DNA from: Bacteroides ihuae
Lineage (GTDB): Bacteria > Bacteroidota > Bacteroidia > Bacteroidales > Bacteroidaceae
Length of the DNA stretch: 64,000 nucleotides
Reading direction: 5' to 3'
NCBI RefSeq assembly: GCF_900104585.1
Contig: NZ_FNVX01000006.1
Location: 62,001 to 126,000 of the forward strand
A program made the translations under genes and the position numbers. A model generated the notes under the pieces. The model had not been told where the DNA came from, made no database searches, and worked only from the letters and a program-made list of their open reading frames with translations. Positions 1 to 8,989 of this stretch are shown piece by piece. The stretch's first letter is position 1. The number at the start of each line of letters is the position of its first letter.

Positions 1-628
1 CCAATAAACGAACCATAAAATTCACCGTTTCTTCTACTGTACCACGCGGAAGTTCATAAGCAGCAGCTACATCATACGATTTCTCCAGAATTGGCAAACC
101 ACCCAAATGACGGAATAAATCGAAGTAACGCGATGCGATGATTACTTTTGCCTCAGCTGCCAAACGAGTTTTCTCTGCATCCTCCATATCGGGCACACGT
201 CCCACATTCTCGATAAATAACCAAGCAGCACGAATGGCTACCCAACAGTTTTCTTTTGTATAACCAAAACGGCTATCGTCTGCATCGTCTTCATCGCTAG
301 CTTTGTAAGAGCCTGAATAGTATTTACGGTTAAGCCCGTCCCAAGAATTGTGGCTATGCCAACAATCGGAGAGGGCCTCGAACATACCAGTATTCATTTT
401 ACCATCAATCGTATTCCAATTAGTAGCCAAACCATAATAAAGCTTACTATATGTATTCCATAAAAACCGTCTGGCATAATCTGCTTTTCCAAAAATTGTA
501 TCTTGAGTAACAGCAACGCCCGGAGCTTTCTCTAGGAAGCTATCACCAAATTTTATTTCATCAACACACGAAGTAGCTATAGTAGCTCCAACGAATGCAC
601 CAATAAACCATTTACTAAAATGTTTCAT
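1..628 (-). CDS. SusD/RagB-like outer-membrane lipoprotein, 3' end outside window
   Basis: Surface lipoprotein that binds glycan and closes over its SusC partner. The ATG is the reverse complement of 626-628, and 209 codons stay open to the window edge, so the C-terminal part is missing. The start reads MKHFSKWFIGAFVG and continues to a TSC lipobox (Cys about residue 20), the usual Bacteroidetes SusD export signal. Further in are the first SusD helices (ADYARRFLWNTYSKLYY) and the AEAKVIIASRYFDLFRHLGGLP stretch of the family's TPR-like scaffold. It begins only 14 bases after the SusC stop, so the two genes are certainly cotranscribed. The family call is secure; the ligand cannot be read from this part. 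Confidence 0.92.
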   Translation of the reverse strand, partial: MKHFSKWFIGAFVGATIATSCVDEIKFGDSFLEKAPGVAVTQDTIFGKADYARRFLWNTYSKLYYGLATNWNTIDGKMNTGMFEALSDCWHSHNSWDGLNRKYYSGSYKASDEDDADDSRFGYTKENCWVAIRAAWLFIENVGRVPDMEDAEKTRLAAEAKVIIASRYFDLFRHLGGLPILEKSYDVAAAYELPRGTVEETVNFMVRLL

Positions 629-642
629 ATTTTATCAAAGTA

Positions 643-3600
643 TTAGAATCCAACTTTTAAACCAACATTAAATACACGAGTCAACGGATAGTTCGGTCGA
701 TCACTCTGACGAGATTCAGGATCACCCCATTTGAATCCCGTGATGGTCAACAAATTATAACCGTTTACATAAAGACGACATTGATTCATTTTCATTTTCT
801 TCATGAACGAGAGATCAAAATTATAACCTATTTCTATGCTCTTCAAACGCAGGTAGCTAGCATCGATCAAATATAAATCTGAACCAGCATAGTTATTAGA
901 TGCATGTAAACCTGAGATGCGAGGATATTTTGCAGTGTACGTATCTTCGGAAGAGCGCCAAGTAGTTTCATATTGATAAAGCAACAACCCTTTATTAAAG
1001 GTATCGCCCAAAGGTTGACGAAACTCGCTCAGCATACGATCGACATTCCAACCACCCGTCCATTGCATAGAGAAATCAAAATTCTTCCAATTGAATCCTG
1101 CATTCAGACCAGCAGTATATTCGGGTGCATCCGTAAAGCCGATGTTGCGAGTAGCATCATCACCGGTAATCTTTCCATCACCGTTTAGATCGGTGTAGAC
1201 GCAGTCACCGGGAGCCAACGTAATACCATGGTCAGCTATCTTTCTTCCGAATTCAGCTTCATAACGAACATCTGCTGTTTCATCGTAGAATCCCCAAAAC
1301 TTGTACATAGAGCGAGAACCAATTACACGGCCAGTCTTATACATCCACGGTTCATTCTGTGCCACTTCGTTCATATACACAATTTTATTACGTGCAAAAG
1401 AAAGATTTCCATTGATCCAATAGCGAAAATCTTTACCTATCTTATCATTCCATTTCGCCTGAATTTCATAACCCTTATTCTCAGTCTTACCAACATTTAC
1501 GACAGGAAGGCTCATACCCAAAATGCCAGGTAGATAATCCGGACTCATCAGTATATCTTTACGCTCTTCATAAAAGTAATCTACAGAGAGATTTAAACGT
1601 TCTTTCAAGAATGTTACGTCTAAGCCATAGTTTTGCTTCGTTGCTTTTTCCCATGTCACATCAGCATAAGATTTTGTTGATTCATAAGCACCTGGCTTCG
1701 CACTATTAATATTCGTTCCAAAGAAATAGCTCCCCCCAAGTTGATATGCATCAGGCATATATAAGAAGCGTTGATTGTTTGATTTATCATTACCAACGAC
1801 ACCTATTGATGCACGAAGTTTCATGTAGTTAGCTACCTTTTTTACTGGTTTAAAAAAAGACTCCTCGCTAATTACCCAGCCAATAGAACCAGCGGGGAAA
1901 ACGCCGTAGCGTTTACTCTTGATAAAGTTTTCTGAGCCATTATAGCCAATATTAAATTCAGCCAAATAACGTGTTCTCCAATCATAAGTGGCACGACCCA
2001 CTAAACCCACATAAGCCGAAGGAATATCATTATAAGTACCACCTGGATAGTATTTCTTTGATTGGTTGTATAAAAGTAAACCTGTCACATTATGGTCACC
2101 AAATTTGCGAGCATAGTTCATCGCCAACTCCATATACCAGTCACGCGCTTTGCTAAATTGATCATCAGGTTCACTGTAACTTAACTGAGAGTCGGAACCA
2201 TCTTTCCGATAAGCAATGGAGCCATCAGTCTGCACAACCGGTACATAAGAAGCTTTTGAAGAACTAGCTATTTTTTTATTTGAATATTCAGTATTATAAG
2301 CACCTTTTAGTTTAGCTGATAGCCCCTTTGTCACGAAATCGAGTTTTTGATTGAGTGCAAGGTCTAAGTTTAAAACATTAGTGGTCGTATTACGAAAGCC
2401 CTTTCCGTAATAAGAAGAAAGACCATCGGAGCCTGTGAATGGCAAATAGTCGGTATTAGAAACAACACGTTTTCCATCGACAATACCTGCACCAGCAAAA
2501 GGTACAGCCCAATAAAGTTTGCGAAACAATTGGTTCTGATCTTCCCCAGATTCTGGTGTACGTTTACTCTCAACGCGCCCACCAATATTGACAGATAGTA
2601 AGGTAGACTTAGTAACATCAAAATCCAAATTAGCACGATAGTTATAACGCTTATAGTCAAAATTAAAATTATCTGTAGCATTGAACTGTTTAAACATACC
2701 TGCCTGTGTAAACATACCCGCAGAAACAAAGTAGCGCATATTATCTATACCTCCTGAGATATTTACGTTATGTTGCGATTGGAAAGCAGAACTTTCCATA
2801 CAGTAATCTAACCAATTTACATCTGGATAGAGAATCGGATCAGAATGCGTACGAAATTTTTCTAGCTGTTCATTGCTAAAAGTAGGTATTCCTCCATCAT
2901 TAACCTGCATATCATTATAATATGAAGCATACTGATAGGAATTCGCAAAATCCAATTGTTTAGTCAGAATATTGACACCAACTGACGTAGAGAAAGAAAT
3001 CTTAGCTTTACCTTCGGCACCACGCTTCGTCGTTATCAAGATAACTCCATTGGCACCACGTACACCAAATACAGCAGTTGCAGAAGCATCTTTCAGAACA
3101 GTAATACTTTCAATTTCATTCGGATCAATCTGCGAAAAATCACGATCTACACCATCTACCTGAATAATAGGAGAAGCATCGTTCCAAGTAGCAATACCAC
3201 GCACATATATGTCAGCAGCATCAGCACCGGGTTCACCAGAGTACTGTACAGAGGAAATACCTGTCACCTGACCTGAAAGCATATTAGAGATAGAACCAGC
3301 AGGAGTTTTTAGCAAATCGTCTCCTTTCATTGAAGAGATAGCACCAGTAATAGATACCTTCTTTTGTACTCCATACGCTACCACCTGAACCTCATCTAAG
3401 AGTTGAGTATCATCTTCTAAGATAATCATCATAGAAGTTCCTCGTTTTATTGGAATTATTTCATCTTTAAAACCGATAAAAGAGACTTTTAATTTAGTAG
3501 CGCGTTGAGGTACCTGAAGGGAAAAAGCACCATTTAAATCAGTGATAGTCCCAGTTGTAGTTCCTTCAATTAAAACATTGGCTCCAATAACGGGTTCTCC

Positions 3601-3798
3601 TTTGGAATCCTTAACCGTTCCTACTACCTTTTGCAAACTTTGCTGAGATATTTCAACCGCCAAATTCTCAGCAAATATTTTGTTTGAACTGGGATAATAA
3701 AACGCAAGAAATAGAACAGCAAGCCGAGCCGCCCAGTAATAACGTGGCGCTGATAGCTGTACATTCATACGTCTATGAAAAGTTTTTTGTTTTTTCAT
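643..3798 (-). CDS. SusC/RagA-family TonB-dependent outer-membrane transporter
   Basis: TonB-dependent outer-membrane channel that imports oligosaccharides captured by its SusD partner. At 1051 residues it has the usual family length. Order: signal peptide (about 1-43), carboxypeptidase-regulatory-like domain (about 57-135, with VIGANVLIEGTTTGTITDLNG), TonB-box-like segment DEVQVVAYG, plug domain (VDGVDRDFSQIDPNEIESI, then DASATAVFGVRGANGVILITTKRG), and a 22-strand barrel ending in an aromatic residue (GLKVGF). The partial SusD follows 14 bases after its stop. An HTCS lies upstream on the same strand and probably controls it. It is not a close copy of the other two SusC proteins in the window; its N-terminal domain differs clearly from theirs. 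Substrate unknown. Confidence 0.95.
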   Translation of the reverse strand: MKKQKTFHRRMNVQLSAPRYYWAARLAVLFLAFYYPSSNKIFAENLAVEISQQSLQKVVGTVKDSKGEPVIGANVLIEGTTTGTITDLNGAFSLQVPQRATKLKVSFIGFKDEIIPIKRGTSMMIILEDDTQLLDEVQVVAYGVQKKVSITGAISSMKGDDLLKTPAGSISNMLSGQVTGISSVQYSGEPGADAADIYVRGIATWNDASPIIQVDGVDRDFSQIDPNEIESITVLKDASATAVFGVRGANGVILITTKRGAEGKAKISFSTSVGVNILTKQLDFANSYQYASYYNDMQVNDGGIPTFSNEQLEKFRTHSDPILYPDVNWLDYCMESSAFQSQHNVNISGGIDNMRYFVSAGMFTQAGMFKQFNATDNFNFDYKRYNYRANLDFDVTKSTLLSVNIGGRVESKRTPESGEDQNQLFRKLYWAVPFAGAGIVDGKRVVSNTDYLPFTGSDGLSSYYGKGFRNTTTNVLNLDLALNQKLDFVTKGLSAKLKGAYNTEYSNKKIASSSKASYVPVVQTDGSIAYRKDGSDSQLSYSEPDDQFSKARDWYMELAMNYARKFGDHNVTGLLLYNQSKKYYPGGTYNDIPSAYVGLVGRATYDWRTRYLAEFNIGYNGSENFIKSKRYGVFPAGSIGWVISEESFFKPVKKVANYMKLRASIGVVGNDKSNNQRFLYMPDAYQLGGSYFFGTNINSAKPGAYESTKSYADVTWEKATKQNYGLDVTFLKERLNLSVDYFYEERKDILMSPDYLPGILGMSLPVVNVGKTENKGYEIQAKWNDKIGKDFRYWINGNLSFARNKIVYMNEVAQNEPWMYKTGRVIGSRSMYKFWGFYDETADVRYEAEFGRKIADHGITLAPGDCVYTDLNGDGKITGDDATRNIGFTDAPEYTAGLNAGFNWKNFDFSMQWTGGWNVDRMLSEFRQPLGDTFNKGLLLYQYETTWRSSEDTYTAKYPRISGLHASNNYAGSDLYLIDASYLRLKSIEIGYNFDLSFMKKMKMNQCRLYVNGYNLLTITGFKWGDPESRQSDRPNYPLTRVFNVGLKVGF

Positions 3799-3848
3799 TT
3801 AGTTATAAACTTTAAGATTAAACATATTTATTCATGAATAAGTAAGCA

Positions 3849-3888
3849 CAAATTTAACAATGCAAAACAATACTTAACTCCAAATATA
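3849..3888 (-). promoter_or_regulatory. Candidate promoter region of the first SusC operon
   Basis: Two Bacteroidetes -7 elements (TAAATTTG at 3856-3849, TATATTTG at 3888-3881) lie 50-90 bases before the SusC ATG. A clear -33 TTTG is absent, as expected of an activator-dependent promoter but also of a chance match in AT-rich DNA. Confidence 0.35.
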
Positions 3889-4097
3889 ATTAAGAAAGGA
3901 GGAATTTGCAGTATTATCCTATTTTGAACCATAAATCCACCTCAATAACAAGAAGGAAAAAGATCAAAGAAGTTCAGGAGAAGAAGTTTATGCGTATGGT
4001 TATCTACAAACAGGTTATCTAGCTTGTCATCAAAGCATTATTAACAGAAAAAAATCGGTTTCTGTTCTTCGCTTCACGGATGTGGCCTCTATACTCC

Positions 4098-4149
4098 ACA
4101 CGTGTAGTCTCTACGATTCACGTATATAGTCCGTAGAGACTACACGTGT
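4098..4149. repeat. 18-bp perfect inverted repeat with 16-base loop
   Basis: Arms at 4098-4115 and 4132-4149 are perfect reverse complements, and each arm contains the palindrome ACACGTGT at its outer end. It lies between the HTCS stop and the SusC start. No T-run follows on either strand, so it is not a typical intrinsic terminator. It could be an mRNA structure or a regulator site. Confidence 0.75.
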
Positions 4150-4443
4150 AAAGTGTAAAACAGATGCCGTTGCTTGAACTTACGACTTGTGTTGCTTGCC
4201 AATAATAGTATCGTTATGAGCACAAGTGTAACATGTTCTTTACCCAAAAAGACAGATGCTTTGTCGAGCTCCAAATACATCTCAATCGATATTTTTTTGA
4301 GTAAAGAAGAGAAGACGTTTGGGTAAAGCATAATAGTAAAACATCCAAAATCGTGATATACTGATTTTACCATCACTGCCACAAACGCTTATAGCAAGAA
4401 GTCAGAGCATCTTTCGTGATAGGTGTGAAGTAAAACGCGTTTT

Positions 4444-7400
4444 TCACGGGAGGTTATTTTCAGGAAGAAAACGTTCGATATACTCAGTAGGTAGCATATT
4501 GAATTCTTTCTTGAAACAGGAACTGAAATACTTCGGATCGTTAAAGCCTACAGCGTAAGCTAGTTCGGACACGCGGATAGAACGCTTCTTTTCCATAATC
4601 TGGCAGGCAGCTTTCAGGCGGATATTACGAATAAAAGCAGAAGTGTTGAGGCCTGTGAGAGATTTCAACTTTTTATAAAGAGTGGATTTGCTTGTTCCCA
4701 TCTCTTCGATAAACTGGAGTTGATCAAAATCAGGGTCATCAAGGTGCCTATTGACACAATCAATGGCATGCTGCATGAATTCTTCGTCGATACTGGTATA
4801 ATGAAGGTCTTTCACCTCAAACACCAATTGATTTTTGAAATCACGTGCCATGCGTTCTTTATATTTCAGCAAATTCTTGATGCGTGCATGAAGTACCGTC
4901 AAGTTAAACGGTTTACTTATAAATCCGTCAGCGCCCGATTCATAAGCTTCGGCGCGATCTTCTTCAGTATTCTTAGCCGTAAGCAGAATAACCGGGATGT
5001 GGCTGAATTCGAGTTTACTTTTTACTAATTTACAGAGTTCGATACCATCCATCTCAGGCATCATAATGTCGGAGACAACAAGGTCAATATCTTCGTTCTC
5101 TATCACTTCAATCCCTTCTTTACCATTAGCTCCCGTAAATACGTTATATTCTCGACCTAACAATTTCACCATGAGTTGCTGTAGATCCAAATTGTCTTCG
5201 AGCACCAAGATAGAATGTGCCTTAATGTCGTGAGCATTATTTGTTTCTGTCAGATCCACTTCAACTCCCGAAATAATTTCCTGAGCAGGCATTGTTTCTT
5301 CATCTATCTCTTCTTCCTTGAAGTAGGAACGGTCTATAGGCAAAGTTACAGAGAATGTCGTGCCTTTCTCTAGCTCACTCTCCACAGAAATACTTCCTCC
5401 ATGCAACTCTACCAGATCTTTAGTCAAAGAAAGACCGATACCTGTGCCAATAGTGTTGAACTTACGATAATCTCCTTCGTAAAAACGCTTGAATAAATTC
5501 TTCCTGCCTGCTTCGGAGATACCTTTTCCATTATCTCTTATCCGAAGTAAAATATAGTCTTTATTGTCGGCATAAGACAAGTTGACCTGCACGAAACCTC
5601 CTTCAATGTTATACTTAGCAGAGTTTGAGAGAAGGTTGTAAACAATCTTATCGAGTTTGTCCGGATCAAAATAGCCTATAATAGATTCCGGATCACACAA
5701 CACGGAGAAATGAAGTTTTCGCTTCTTTACTAAAGGGAGGAAACTTTCGGCCTCATTCTTAACGAAAGCAGCCACATCTCCTGGTGATACCTTCAGTTTC
5801 AAGTTTCCGGCTTCGGCTTTACGAAACTCTAAAATCTGTTGTAACAAACGGATTAGACGACGGATATTATTGCCCATCACAGCATAAAGATCATCGTGCT
5901 GCGGGGCTTGCATCTTCAACTCATCTACAGTAGCCGAAATAATGGTAAGCGGGGTAAGCAATTCGTGCGTGATGTTGGTGAAGAACTGTAATTTTGCATG
6001 ATTTAGTTCTTCAGCTTTTGATCGTTCTAACTCTTTAATATGTAATTGATTCTTTAGAATCATGCGGTTCTTGGCTACTCTGTAGAGATAGTAAACAATG
6101 GAAACCAAAAGAAAAAAGTAAAAAGTATATGCCCACCATGTAGCCCAAAAGGGAGGGAAAACAACGACCGTAATCTTTCGAGTCTGTACACTCCAAACAC
6201 CGTTTTCATTCGTAGCACGTAACAGAAAGGTGTATGTACCGCTCTTCAGATTATTGTAGTAAGCAAAGTGACGGGTAGCATCTGTGTATTGCCACTCTTT
6301 ATCAAAGCCTTCGAGCTTATAAGCATATTTGTTGAGCTCGGGATTCTTATAAGTAAGTGAGGCAAACTCAATATTAAAATTATTGTATTGATAAGGCAGC
6401 TCTATCTTGTCGGTAAAAGAAGGCATCTTTTTAGAAATACGTATTCTCAAATCTTCGTCGAGCGATTTCAATGAACGATTGTAAATTTTGATATCCGTAA
6501 TAAAGAATGGCACGTCACTCACACTATCGTTCATGTTATCGGGGAAAAAGCTGTTATAACCTTTATAACCTCCAAAGAACAGTTCCCCATCTTTATTGAA
6601 TGATGATTTCGGTATAAAAAAATTATCTTGCAGCCCATCTGCCGATGTGTAAACACGTACTGTGGCCTTACTCACATCATTTGACACAACCAACTTCACA
6701 AGGCCATTATTGGTACCAAGCCATAAGCCACCATGAGTATCTTCTTCAATGCTGCCTACCATATCGCCCGGCAGATTATACAGAATATTTCTTTCTTCAA
6801 ACACATCCGCCTCTTTGTTATAATAAAACAGACCGCTTCCTTCCGTACCCACCCAAAGTCTTCCTCTTGCATCGGAATGCAAACAAAGCGCTGTTTTGGT
6901 TGCCAGTTTATGGTTCTCCAAATTATAACTTTTATAAGTCAGTGATTCAGGATGGCGAAGATCTCCCTGAATGCAAATAACACCTTGATTGGCGGTTGCC
7001 AGCCAAATATTCCCTTCACGATCTTCAACAATATCCCTTATATAGGAATATTCCAGATTTTCTCCGTTGATCATTATCTTCCTAAACAGATAACCACTTC
7101 CGTCGGCACGCATCACCCCGACTCCATTGCGCGTACCCACCCAACAATTCCCTTTTTTATCTTCGTAAAGAGAAGTTATGCAAATGTATTTTATGAAATT
7201 GGTATTCTCTGAGGTATAGTGCTTCACTTTTTCTCCTTTACGATAGACATAAACTCCGCCATCATACGTACCAAGCCAAACATCACCCGTCTTTTTTCTC
7301 TGAATAATAGCAAAAACCGTTGGCATAGAGTTTATTCCTGCAAACTCGGGGATGCGGGAGTAATAGAGGAATTGCCCTGTTTTTCTATCGTGCCTAGCCA

Positions 7401-8574
7401 TTCCATAGGTACCCACTCCTAACCAGACAGATTGCTCATTATCAACAAAAAGAGCTCTGACTGCGCTTGTAGGAATATCATCTTCCATAGTATCAAAGCT
7501 GTACAAATTAAATTTTGGTTTACGCGTATCTACCATAAAGACACCACCCCCTATAGCCCCTAGCCACATATTACCGAACCGATCTCTCAACAATGAATTG
7601 ATCTCGTTACAGGGTATATGGAAAAGAGATTTTTGTGATTTATAGTTAATAAATTCGCCCTCCTTACTTTGTCTCATTATGCTCAATCCACTACGCGTTC
7701 CTATCCACAAAGAATGAGTATTCAGATCTTCGGAAATATCATAAACGATATTATCAGACAAAGATGTGGCGTTTGATGGTTGATGTCGGAAGTTTGTCCA
7801 CGACACACGTTTCATGTCTTTAGGATTCTTCAATAAGAAAAGGCCTTCATCCCATGCTCCTACCCAAATATTTTTATGGCTATCTTCATATACAACGTGT
7901 GCTGAATTACGTTTATTCATCTTGGGGTAGGCATAGAATCGTTTAGTATGAGGAGAATAACGATAAAGGCCGCTTTCCCATGTACCTATCCAAATATCAC
8001 CCTGAGAATCTTCGAACAAAGACTTTATAGATGTATTAAATAAGACATTTCCAGTAACTTTCCCAGTGCAAAACAGCATAGAATCTGCTAATGCATCATA
8101 TTTAAGTAACCCAGCATCCGTACCTACCCAAACAATGTTATCCCTGGTTGTCAGTAAACAAGAGACCGCATTATTCCCTATCTGCGAATAAAGATCTTTC
8201 TTTATCACTCCCGTTTCTTTATTCAAGACGTTTAAACCTTCTTGCGTACCAATCCAGATATTGTGATTATTATCATCCGTCAGGCAGTAGATATTATTAT
8301 TAGAAAGCAAATCAGGAGTATAAAGATTCGATTTATAAAGACTCGTTTGGTAACCATCATATAGGCAAAGACCATAGCGGGTAGCAATCCACACAAAGCC
8401 GTCTCTGTCTTGATATACCTTTTGAACTTCATCAGTAGGCAGACCATCAATTGTAGAGAGTTGTTTGAACTTAAGATGAGTAATCATGTCTGTATTAGTA
8501 GAACAGGCAGAAAGCGGCATTACCAATAGAAAAGCTAGCCATATAATCGTTAGGACAGAATTGCGTTTTTGCAT
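4444..8574 (-). CDS. Hybrid two-component system regulator (HTCS)
   Basis: One-protein sensor and transcription activator for a PUL. The periplasmic part senses an oligosaccharide; kinase, receiver and AraC-type DNA-binding domain are fused behind it. I start it at the ATG ending at 8574 (1376 residues), because an upstream in-frame ATG at 8610 lies beyond the -7 element at 8598-8605. The N-terminus is a signal or lipobox-like stretch (PLSAC). Next come about 14 Reg_prop beta-propeller repeats (VWIGT-type), a Y_Y_Y domain, one membrane helix (about 785-805), HisKA with phospho-acceptor His about 870 in NITHELLTPL, HATPase (DNGKGIS and GTGIGLSL boxes), a receiver with Asp about 1169 in SDIMMPEMDG, and a C-terminal HTH_AraC. 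It lies between the SusC/SusD pair and the divergent five-gene hydrolase operon and probably regulates both. Confidence 0.95.
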   Translation of the reverse strand: MQKRNSVLTIIWLAFLLVMPLSACSTNTDMITHLKFKQLSTIDGLPTDEVQKVYQDRDGFVWIATRYGLCLYDGYQTSLYKSNLYTPDLLSNNNIYCLTDDNNHNIWIGTQEGLNVLNKETGVIKKDLYSQIGNNAVSCLLTTRDNIVWVGTDAGLLKYDALADSMLFCTGKVTGNVLFNTSIKSLFEDSQGDIWIGTWESGLYRYSPHTKRFYAYPKMNKRNSAHVVYEDSHKNIWVGAWDEGLFLLKNPKDMKRVSWTNFRHQPSNATSLSDNIVYDISEDLNTHSLWIGTRSGLSIMRQSKEGEFINYKSQKSLFHIPCNEINSLLRDRFGNMWLGAIGGGVFMVDTRKPKFNLYSFDTMEDDIPTSAVRALFVDNEQSVWLGVGTYGMARHDRKTGQFLYYSRIPEFAGINSMPTVFAIIQRKKTGDVWLGTYDGGVYVYRKGEKVKHYTSENTNFIKYICITSLYEDKKGNCWVGTRNGVGVMRADGSGYLFRKIMINGENLEYSYIRDIVEDREGNIWLATANQGVICIQGDLRHPESLTYKSYNLENHKLATKTALCLHSDARGRLWVGTEGSGLFYYNKEADVFEERNILYNLPGDMVGSIEEDTHGGLWLGTNNGLVKLVVSNDVSKATVRVYTSADGLQDNFFIPKSSFNKDGELFFGGYKGYNSFFPDNMNDSVSDVPFFITDIKIYNRSLKSLDEDLRIRISKKMPSFTDKIELPYQYNNFNIEFASLTYKNPELNKYAYKLEGFDKEWQYTDATRHFAYYNNLKSGTYTFLLRATNENGVWSVQTRKITVVVFPPFWATWWAYTFYFFLLVSIVYYLYRVAKNRMILKNQLHIKELERSKAEELNHAKLQFFTNITHELLTPLTIISATVDELKMQAPQHDDLYAVMGNNIRRLIRLLQQILEFRKAEAGNLKLKVSPGDVAAFVKNEAESFLPLVKKRKLHFSVLCDPESIIGYFDPDKLDKIVYNLLSNSAKYNIEGGFVQVNLSYADNKDYILLRIRDNGKGISEAGRKNLFKRFYEGDYRKFNTIGTGIGLSLTKDLVELHGGSISVESELEKGTTFSVTLPIDRSYFKEEEIDEETMPAQEIISGVEVDLTETNNAHDIKAHSILVLEDNLDLQQLMVKLLGREYNVFTGANGKEGIEVIENEDIDLVVSDIMMPEMDGIELCKLVKSKLEFSHIPVILLTAKNTEEDRAEAYESGADGFISKPFNLTVLHARIKNLLKYKERMARDFKNQLVFEVKDLHYTSIDEEFMQHAIDCVNRHLDDPDFDQLQFIEEMGTSKSTLYKKLKSLTGLNTSAFIRNIRLKAACQIMEKKRSIRVSELAYAVGFNDPKYFSSCFKKEFNMLPTEYIERFLPENNLP

Positions 8575-8665
8575 GTTATCAGATTTTACGAACTTTGCAA
8601 ATATACACATATTCTGTCCAAAGAAAAGTCGAATTATGATTCTATTTAGTAGGGAAAGCTACTTG
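8555..8665. repeat. Direct repeat, left copy (GH127-HTCS junction)
   Basis: It matches 19935-20045 at constant offset 11,380 with no gap and 8 mismatches over 111 bases by my count, 7 of them transitions. It covers the first codons of the HTCS, its promoter and the last bases of a GH127-type gene. Both copies have the same orientation and bracket the five-gene hydrolase operon. Confidence 0.9.
8598..8605 (-). promoter_or_regulatory. HTCS -7 promoter element
   Basis: Reads TATATTTG on the minus strand, an exact TAnnTTTG, 24 bases before the HTCS ATG at 8574. A TTTG occurs upstream (8622-8619), but with only a 13-base spacer. The element places transcription start downstream of the alternative ATG at 8610 and so fixes the HTCS start. 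It is conserved as TATGTTTG in the right repeat copy. Confidence 0.5.
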
Positions 8666-8860
8666 TTTTCATTATTCTCATGCGTTTTGAGAAAAAGTAT
8701 CAACCTTTACCGCTAACTGCTTAGTAGCTCTGCCAGTCTCCGAATTCTGGGTAGAAAGTATGTGATCGTAACACAATTTAGAGTATCCATCCAATGCTGT
8801 TATGAATGGCAAACTGCATAGACAAACTCCTAAAACAGGCTTCAAAGAATTGCATTTCAA
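8643..8860 (-). pseudogene. Collapsed GH127/GH146-type gene remnant
   Basis: Read on the minus strand, this is a patchwork of the DUF1680 enzyme kept intact at 20039-22444. HILSTQNSETG matches HILSTQNPKTG (residues 373-382 of the intact protein). It is joined directly to RATKQLAVKVDTFS, which matches RGASQLTIKFETSS near the C-terminus. After a frame change comes LKTHENNENK-stop against LKAHMDCETK-stop. Over 1 kb between the first two blocks, including the catalytic Cys region, is deleted. The beginning (MKCNSLKPVLGVCLCSLPF) looks like a signal peptide unlike that of the intact enzyme. It lies directly upstream of the HTCS, in the position the intact gene has relative to the HTCS stub at 19935. 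Confidence 0.8.
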
Positions 8861-8956
8861 TGAATTCTTTGAATTAAATATCTGAAAAGTAGTGTTTGCA
8901 ACAAATATGACCGTTATCTAATACAAAATGAGACTAAAGGAGTGTAAATATAAATA

Positions 8957-8964
8957 TATTTTTG
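8957..8964 (+). promoter_or_regulatory. Candidate -7 element of the five-gene hydrolase operon
   Basis: TATTTTTG fits TAnnTTTG and lies 25 bases before the GH39 ATG at 8990. No matching -33 TTTG at the usual distance, which would suit activation by the neighbouring HTCS. Confidence 0.4.
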
Positions 8965-8989
8965 CAATACTATAATATTAAAAGAGCGT

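Larger units (their letters stand above)
3799..4443. other. Intergenic region between HTCS and SusC, with hairpin and promoter candidates
   Basis: This 645-base stretch carries no convincing gene; an 80-codon minus-strand reading frame (4140-4382) has no recognisable features. It holds a long perfect inverted repeat (4098-4149, listed separately). Two minus-strand matches to TAnnTTTG lie ahead of the SusC start: TAAATTTG at 3856-3849 and TATATTTG at 3888-3881. Neither has a good TTTG element 19-21 bases further upstream. The region should contain the HTCS-responsive SusC promoter. Confidence 0.6.

Noticed and set aside
8678..8860. Genuine 60-residue gene upstream of the HTCS
   Set aside because: Its blocks match internal and C-terminal parts of GH127 in order, so it is a deletion product rather than a gene.
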